DNA from: an uncultured Cytophagaceae bacterium
GTDB taxonomy: Bacteria > Bacteroidota > Bacteroidia > Cytophagales > Spirosomataceae
Assembly (NCBI GenBank): GCA_903907745.1
Contig: CAIVPF010000063.1
Span: forward strand, 1 to 64,000
Length of the DNA stretch: 64,000 nucleotides
Direction of reading: 5' to 3'
Part shown: one piece after another, positions 60,201 to 64,000 of the stretch
Layout of the letters: the number at the start of each line of letters is the position of its first letter
Numbering within the stretch: position 1 is the stretch's first letter
The notes under the pieces: model-generated
The model's database searches: none
Told to the model about the DNA's origin: nothing
The model's input: only the letters and a program-made list of their open reading frames with translations
Translations under genes and position numbers: made by a program

Positions 60201-60823
60201 ATCAAAAAGGAATCGTCACTCGATTTTTTATTCACTGCGATTGTCTGATTTGCGGAGGCGATTTGACTTGTATTCGATTTAATATCTGCCTTGATGGGAT
60301 CTAAATCTTTAGGAATCAAATATCCGGCGTCATTGGAAAATTGCGATAATTTCGTCGGAGCATCTTTGACATTTTTATAATCGACGGCCTCAGCATAAAG
60401 TGCGTAGGGGCTATAATTCAGTGCTTGGGTGCTGACTTGTTTGAAGGTATTACACCCGTCATAACTCACCGCCACTTTCATGCTTTTTACATTCGCATCC
60501 CAGACAATGCTCTCGAAATTCTTGTAGGTCCCTGCATTATAGGTACCTGTTCCAACAGAAATACTGACGAGGCCATATTCGTCGGTGGTCGTTTGCTGGG
60601 TTTCTTCATAATCCACATTTCCTTGCTGATTCACAAAACTGAATTTTAGACAAACTTTGCCCTTTGACAATGGCTGCCCACTTATGCTAGCGCCTGGAAT
60701 ATCGATCGATTTGGGATCCAAAATCACGGCTTGGTAATTCAAGGATTTCTTGTTGCTTTGCCCCAAAATGCCCGTTAATGTAATCAAGCTTATAAAAAGG
60801 GTAAGGAATAGCTGTTTTTTCAT
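54224..60823 (-). CDS. Giant (about 2199 aa) secreted tail-fibre-like repeat protein
   Basis: Signal peptide MKKQLFLTLFISLITLTGILGQ; repeated YPSQKAVKAYVDNQVASATIADA / GKIKLTGDLGGTASSPTVPGLALKAN / SAKILDGTIATADLAGDAVT / TGNVTGNVTGNA. Confidence 0.92.
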   Translation of the reverse strand: MKKQLFLTLFISLITLTGILGQSNKKSLNYQAVILDPKSIDIPGASISGQPLSKGKVCLKFSFVNQQGNVDYEETQQTTTDEYGLVSISVGTGTYNAGTYKNFESIVWDANVKSMKVAVSYDGCNTFKQVSTQALNYSPYALYAEAVDYKNVKDAPTKLSQFSNDAGYLIPKDLDPIKADIKSNTSQIASANQTIAVNKKSSDDSFLIVNQSITGLGTKVLSNTNSISSMEGKLSDQQNQINDNRNQINTTNSNFSYQISGLQNQVNSTVSTVSSLTSDAEVLANKSTASNLGGANPSDRLYPSQKAAKAYVDNAIYEAVGSGVPDATTLAAGKLKLAGDLAGTASSPTVPGLAIKESISNKSTSTTLGTSNELYPTQNAVKVYVDQATQGIALQAAVEAKADKNSPIFTGTPNLPAGTVGVTQSASDNSTRLATTEFVQLLTAAGTADASSATKGKLKLTGDLGGTADAPTVPGLALKANSADVTTALGLKANSSDVTYAMALKEDASNKSTTTSLGTSDALYPSQKAVKAYVDAQVASATIADADGSTKGKIQLAGDLAGSAAAPTVPGLALKANSADVSTALALKANASDVTSGLALKANSSDLTSSLALKANATDVSNSLNLKAPLNNPTFTGTVGGITKAMVDLGNVDNTSDVNKPVSTATQTALTAKEDATNKAISRTLGDLNSSDIAYPTQKAVKTYVDNQVASATIVDANHSTKGKIQLAGDLGGTASAPTVPGLALKANSIDVNTALTLKEDLSNKSTSTDLGAFSSSDIFYPSQKAVKTYVDNQVSAATIADATSSVAGKIKLTGDLSGTAASPSISTGAITSTKILDGTIASIDIANGAITSDKILSVSGGKVSGSISGNAANVTGIVDVVNGGTGNSSLSGYVKGNGISALSTVSSIPVADVTGAIRKVNGTLPNSTGEVTISFGSVSTGTLVNLPANVGTNGDIYVVSGDGTAINDGRTFISDGSNWNEVTANLPATDARYVQLAGSTMTGNLTVPTGKKIFITDAPSSSTDAANKAYVDSKIATEVVDATSSTAGKIKLTGDLGGTASSPTVPGLTDKAPINNPTFTGSVGGLSKSMVNLANVDNTSDADKPISNLAQNALDLKAPKASPTFTGTTTFTGTVFGISKNMVDLSNVDNTSDANKPVSQATINALTAKESIANKSIDVQSDAASDEKYPSVKAIKTYVDNQVTSGGTPNADDLTLGKIKLAGDLGGPSSSASSPVISNAAISTVKLADLAVTTGKIDANAVTSAKILDGTIVSADLAADAVTSTKILDGTIVTADLADNSITSVKIANGEIDNADISATAAIADTKLATLSTAGKVSNSATTATNANTLSAIVARDANGNFSAGTITASAFSGALTGNVTGNVTGNVTGNASTASVLATSKNINGTAFDGSTDITVTAAAGTLTGSTLNASVLSSSLTTVGTLANLTVTNPIAGSVTGNAATVTTNANLTGPITSNGNATSITSQTGSGTKFVMDTSPILSGTPEAPTASTGTNTTQIATTAFVTNSVAAGAPDATTTATGKIQLSGDLGGTNSSASSPVISNAAISTVKLADLAVTTGKIDANAVTSAKILDGTIATADLAGDAVTSAKILDGTIATADLAGDAVTSAKISDGTITTVDLADNSITSAKIGNGEIVNADISSTAAIADTKLATLSTAGKVSNSATTATNANTVSAIVARDANGNFSAGTITASAFSGPLTGNVTGNVTGNASTATSATSFSGNLGGDVTGTQSATLVGKINGTSLAGLSTGLLKNTTSTGVPTIAQAGTDYIAPYTSQTANYVLSSPNGSAGTPSFRALVAADIPTLNQNTSGSAGSVVNAITFASSGGAASGTTFNGSAAKTIDYSSVGASPLAGSSSLTTVGTIGTGTWNATVIAGQYGGTGVANTGKTITLGGNISIAGDFTTLGAFATTLTSTATTSLTLPTTGTLATLTGTETLTNKTLTNATFSAPILGTPASGTLTNATGLPLSSGVTGTLPVANGGTGLSTFTSGGAVYASSTSALTTGTLPVTAGGTGASTLTSGYVKGNGTSALSTVSTIPVADISGAAPLAGPTFSGTVTIPIASVTGAITAKNYVTTVPASTTATTSTSIDFSTGNIFKISLGTNITTLSISNAVAGTYLIEIIQGGTYTVAFPAAWKWSGGSAPTITATSGKTDIITLVYDGTTYFASAVQNF
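55620..57170 (-). repeat. Internal duplication in giant gene: two near-identical blocks about 1 kb apart (about 55620-56170 and 56640-57130) plus 60-bp tandem repeat
   Basis: STVKLADLAVTTGKIDANAVTSAKILDGTI...TKLATLSTAGKVSNSATTATNAN...ARDANGNFSAGTITASAFSG occurs twice; 60-bp units near 55891-56070. Confidence 0.88.
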
Positions 60824-60954
60824 GGTAATCATTTCATTGTGAACTAGAATTGTCAATTTGTTTTTGGCATCTATAAAAGGCTGGTACCTATCGATAATAT
60901 GCCAATTAGTAGTATATGGTGTTTTCTCATGTTATTCATGGATGGTGCCATTTC

Positions 60955-61479
60955 TTATGGATTTAAGTTTTTAATAAGGGATTTACTTATGGCTTTGCCT
61001 CCTTGGAATACGTGTAAGATGTATTTCCCGACTTTAAAGTCTTGGAATTTTTCCAAGTGAATTTCCTTCATCTGTTCGGGGTATTCACCTTGCCAAACAA
61101 CTTGCCCTTGAATATCATAGACCTGCAGAATCACGGGATTGGCGGTAGGTCGATCAAAGCGCAGAGTCACACGATCCACAAAGGGATTCGGGAATGTCTC
61201 ATAAGACCAAGGGCTTTCTTCTTGGTATATTGGCAAGAGGCTTGTTCGGGCGATGGCTTGTTGGAGCCCAAAGGGTTGTTTAAACCCTTGTCGAAATATC
61301 AGCCCCTGACCTATGGCGGTTCCTGAAATGACGCTGGATTGCCCGAGTACTTGAGACATATAATTCTGGCCACTTGTGACAGTACCTCCCGAGGCGGCGA
61401 AGGTGGCCATTTTCAAGTATTGCCCCTGGCCCGCCAGTGAAATCAACAAGAAGAATCCTAAGGTAAATATTCGATGCAT
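60955..61479 (-). CDS. T9SS type A sorting-domain protein, short
   Basis: Signal peptide; C-terminal ETFPNPFVDRVTLRF...LQVYDIQGQVVWQGEY...KVGKYILHVFQGGKAISKSLIK. Confidence 0.88.
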   Translation of the reverse strand: MHRIFTLGFFLLISLAGQGQYLKMATFAASGGTVTSGQNYMSQVLGQSSVISGTAIGQGLIFRQGFKQPFGLQQAIARTSLLPIYQEESPWSYETFPNPFVDRVTLRFDRPTANPVILQVYDIQGQVVWQGEYPEQMKEIHLEKFQDFKVGKYILHVFQGGKAISKSLIKNLNP

Positions 61480-61489
61480 AGCGTTGATG

Positions 61490-62206
61490 TTAATTCAAAA
61501 AGCGAATACCGATGGAAAATACACTGGGTGTAAAATTCAAAGTGGAAAGGCCAATGGGATTGGCATTAAGGGTTTGGCTTTGTTGGTACGCCATGAAACC
61601 AACTATTTTCCCCGAGAATTGTCGCTCTAATTCTGCTCCAAAGCCAGCCATGAGTTTGACTTGGGAAAACTGAGGGTCATCGGTGAGATCTACGTAGCGG
61701 TTAAGCAGCAATTGGTTTCCGTGAACGATTTTATTTACGCTGGCAATTCCTTGAAGATTAATCGAACAGGCGAAGGGCAACTGGATTCGAAGTCCTAATT
61801 TACCTTGCAGGCCTATGTAATCAGTTTGATAGCTGAATGCGGTATTCTGAATGTCGCCGACGGCATTTAGTTGGTTAAACTGTATCCCCAAATCGTAATT
61901 GATCATGCTTAATAAGCGCGCAATTTTCGGATTTTGGCCCAGGTAAATGGCGAAAGGACTTTGCTCGAGTTTGTATTGCGCGGAGTCGACCAAGCTGGCT
62001 TTGTGGTAGGAGAGCTGAAAGGCGAGTCCTGAACCACGTTTGAGTCCTTGGAAGGATTGGCCTTGGTCGTTTTGGTAGTTGAATTGCGTGAGGGCGATAC
62101 CTTGGTTCAGTTTGAATTGTTGGGCCGAAGCGGGAATTGCCAAAAAAATAGAGAAGAATAAAATCGATATCTCTCTGGTAGGTAGGTTATTGAATGCTAA
62201 AAACAC
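61490..62206 (-). CDS. Outer-membrane beta-barrel-like protein (PorP/SprF-like or porin-family, unresolved)
   Basis: Signal peptide; alternating hydrophobic strands; terminal ...FSIGIRFLN. Confidence 0.6.
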   Translation of the reverse strand: MFLAFNNLPTREISILFFSIFLAIPASAQQFKLNQGIALTQFNYQNDQGQSFQGLKRGSGLAFQLSYHKASLVDSAQYKLEQSPFAIYLGQNPKIARLLSMINYDLGIQFNQLNAVGDIQNTAFSYQTDYIGLQGKLGLRIQLPFACSINLQGIASVNKIVHGNQLLLNRYVDLTDDPQFSQVKLMAGFGAELERQFSGKIVGFMAYQQSQTLNANPIGLSTLNFTPSVFSIGIRFLN

Positions 62207-62401
62207 GTGATTAGAACTAGGTTATTGGCCTTAGTGAAGTTTAAGGTCGTACAAAAGACTTTATATTTCCTTAAAAGCTAGTCCTAGAAATAATTGAAAT
62301 TTGTTTGAAAATAATTAAAATTAAACACGTGGATATTTGAACTATAGTTTAATTTAAATCAAAATTATACTTTTGATTTTAGTTCTAAAAATTTATAAAC
62401 T

Positions 62402-63580
62402 ATGTTATTAACTTCAGTTATCCTCAACCTATTTCTGTGCCTTTTAGTTGTTAATTACCAATGGAAGGATCATAAGGCAATTATCTATTCGATTGCGAGT
62501 GTTATTTTATTTAATATTCGGCAGATTACTATTTTATTGCTTAATAGCCAATCCGATCCTGAAATTTTGACTGCCCTTATGTTTCATTTAGATCCTCTTA
62601 CCTATCTGGTAGGGCCATTTATTTTTTATTATTTCAGAAGTGTTGTCGAGGGAAAGTTCGTGTATGATAAAACTTTGATTTTTTTATGCCTTCCTAGTGT
62701 TCTATTGTTTATTAATTTAATTCCTTACCTACAAATTCCGTTTCAGGAAAAAGTTGTTTATGTTTCACGTTTACAGCATCATGTTAAAACGCAAAATTTG
62801 TTTTTCATAAACTCTTGGTTATTTCCCCGAAATTTTCATCGAATATTCATACCTATTTCTGTCATTCTTTTTATTCTATATAGTTTTTGGTATGTTCTTC
62901 GGTGGAATAAATCGAAATTGGTTAAAATTAAAAGTTTGAAAATCATCCAATCCACGGTGATTATCATGTTAATTACAATTTTACCCATGCTTATTTTTGT
63001 CATTATAAATAGCATTCATACGGCTGGAAATTCTGAATTTATTTTTCGTACACTCAATAAAAATAGCACGAAATATTTTTATTATTACTCCTTGTTATTG
63101 CCTCTGACTTACTTATTCTTTCCTAGACTGATCTATGGTTTAAATCCAAATGCAACGGTATTAAATCAGGTCAATTCTTTTCTAAAAAATCGTTTTCTAA
63201 AGCCTTCTGAAACGGCATTTTCGGAGTCAAAAAACAGCTCGGATTTAGAACTTATTATGGACTATTTGGAAAAGCAAAAGCCCTATTTAAAGAAAGACTT
63301 GTCCTTACATGATATTTCAAGGGAATTGAATATTCCTCATTTACGGGTTTCCAGTTGTTTCAATAAACAATTAAAAACTTCTTTTCCGGAGTTTAGGAAT
63401 CGGTTACGCATCAAGCATGCCATTGAATTGTTTCAAAAAAAGGTGCATTTCCAAATGTCCATTGAGGGGATCGCGACGCTTTGCGGTTTCAAAAATAAAT
63501 CGAGTTTCTATTCGGCTTTTAAAGCTGAATATGGAACTACGCCGATTGAATGGATCAAAAAAGAGGGCTTATACATCTAA
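62402..63580 (+). CDS. AraC-family transcriptional regulator with N-terminal membrane helices
   Basis: Several TM helices then LSLHDISRELNIPHLRVSSCFNKQLKTSFPEFRNRLRIKHAIELF...GIATLCGFKNKSSFYSAFKAEYGTTPIEW. Confidence 0.92.
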   Translation: MLLTSVILNLFLCLLVVNYQWKDHKAIIYSIASVILFNIRQITILLLNSQSDPEILTALMFHLDPLTYLVGPFIFYYFRSVVEGKFVYDKTLIFLCLPSVLLFINLIPYLQIPFQEKVVYVSRLQHHVKTQNLFFINSWLFPRNFHRIFIPISVILFILYSFWYVLRWNKSKLVKIKSLKIIQSTVIIMLITILPMLIFVIINSIHTAGNSEFIFRTLNKNSTKYFYYYSLLLPLTYLFFPRLIYGLNPNATVLNQVNSFLKNRFLKPSETAFSESKNSSDLELIMDYLEKQKPYLKKDLSLHDISRELNIPHLRVSSCFNKQLKTSFPEFRNRLRIKHAIELFQKKVHFQMSIEGIATLCGFKNKSSFYSAFKAEYGTTPIEWIKKEGLYI

Positions 63581-63634
63581 AAATCAGCATATTGATATTT
63601 TTCCCAAAAGGGCTAAAATGTCAATTCTCTGCTT

Positions 63635-63669
63635 TAGCTTTGGCAAACCGGCAAGGATTGCCAAAGCTA
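63635..63669 (+). repeat. 35-bp hairpin element, copy D
   Basis: TAGCTTTGGCAA-ACCGGCAAGGA-TTGCCAAAGCTA. Confidence 0.95.
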
Positions 63670-63742
63670 GGGAAAGCTAGGGGAATTAATAGAGGTGTTT
63701 AATTAGAAAAAATTCGTAATTTTCTTTTAAAACCTTTAGCCT

Positions 63743-64000
63743 GTGAAAATCATACTCCTTATTTCTTTGATCCTAATTACGAGATCGACCTTTGGCCAAA
63801 TGCGGCGAACACCTGAGCAAGATAGTTTATTGGCAGAAATGCAACGAAAAACAAATTCGGATCATGCGCAAATGTTGAAACAACTAGCCATCACAAGCCT
63901 TCGCCAAGGGGCCAGTGGAAATGCAAGTGCTCCCAATGCGGCCAATTATGATGAATCTAAAGCTGTGCTTTTTCCTGATTTGCCGAAATTGTTAGTTTTG
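63743..64000 (+). CDS. Secreted protein N-terminus, cut by window edge (possibly an esterase-type enzyme)
   Basis: GTG start, VKIILLISLILITRSTFGQ signal peptide, frame open to edge; ...GASGNASAPNAANYDESKAVLFPDLPKLLVL. Confidence 0.55.
   Translation, partial: MKIILLISLILITRSTFGQMRRTPEQDSLLAEMQRKTNSDHAQMLKQLAITSLRQGASGNASAPNAANYDESKAVLFPDLPKLLVL

Noticed and set aside
54696-60649. Long plus-strand ORFs opposite the giant gene (54696..55220, 55617..56189, 56400..57218, 57291..57734, 58071..58457, 58746..59162, and others)
   Set aside because: Antisense shadow ORFs of a low-complexity repeat gene; sequences are repetitive Val/Pro/Ala-rich and mirror the real coding frame.
48763-62206. Intact prophage
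   Set aside because: Only fibre-like, S74 and Bor-like genes are phage-reminiscent; no terminase, capsid, portal, lysis or integrase genes, and most proteins have signal peptides.

Overview
The window is a dense, mostly housekeeping chromosomal segment. It is most likely from the Bacteroidota (Cytophagales-like): it has TAnnTTTG promoter boxes, a T9SS-type sorting domain, GSCFA and FISUMP proteins, and a fused SecDF. Recognisable genes include a polysaccharide flippase/glycosyltransferase/methyltransferase run, ispF, a RelA/SpoT homologue, a Fur-family regulator, purA, tsaD, a TamB-like protein, nadB, nadA and nadC, udk, a Ddl-like ligase, NifU/Mrp, an MGH1-like glucosidase, secDF, prfC, a phosphohexomutase, dapF, tRNA-Asp, an AbiEii-type toxin-antitoxin pair, and a B12/radical-SAM enzyme. 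From about 48.7 to 62.2 kb lies a surface/tail-fibre-like locus: a 991-aa S74/YadA-head-like protein and a 2210-aa repeat protein with related N-termini, two FISUMP proteins, a Bor-like lipoprotein and a T9SS-CTD protein. The most interesting unexplained signal is a dispersed family of intergenic palindromes present at six loci. Its arms are CTTTGnCAA...TTGn'CAAAG. Four copies are 35-bp hairpins with 12-bp perfect arms, an invariant 11-nt loop, and fully compensated arm changes at two positions. Larger 59/60-bp versions occur as inverted pairs inside tandemly duplicated arrays on both sides of prfC. One pair shows that a hairpin plus the 3' end of nadA was duplicated as a 92-bp unit, with the loop orientation reversed. 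All functional calls were made by eye from sequence and translations; no database search was run.
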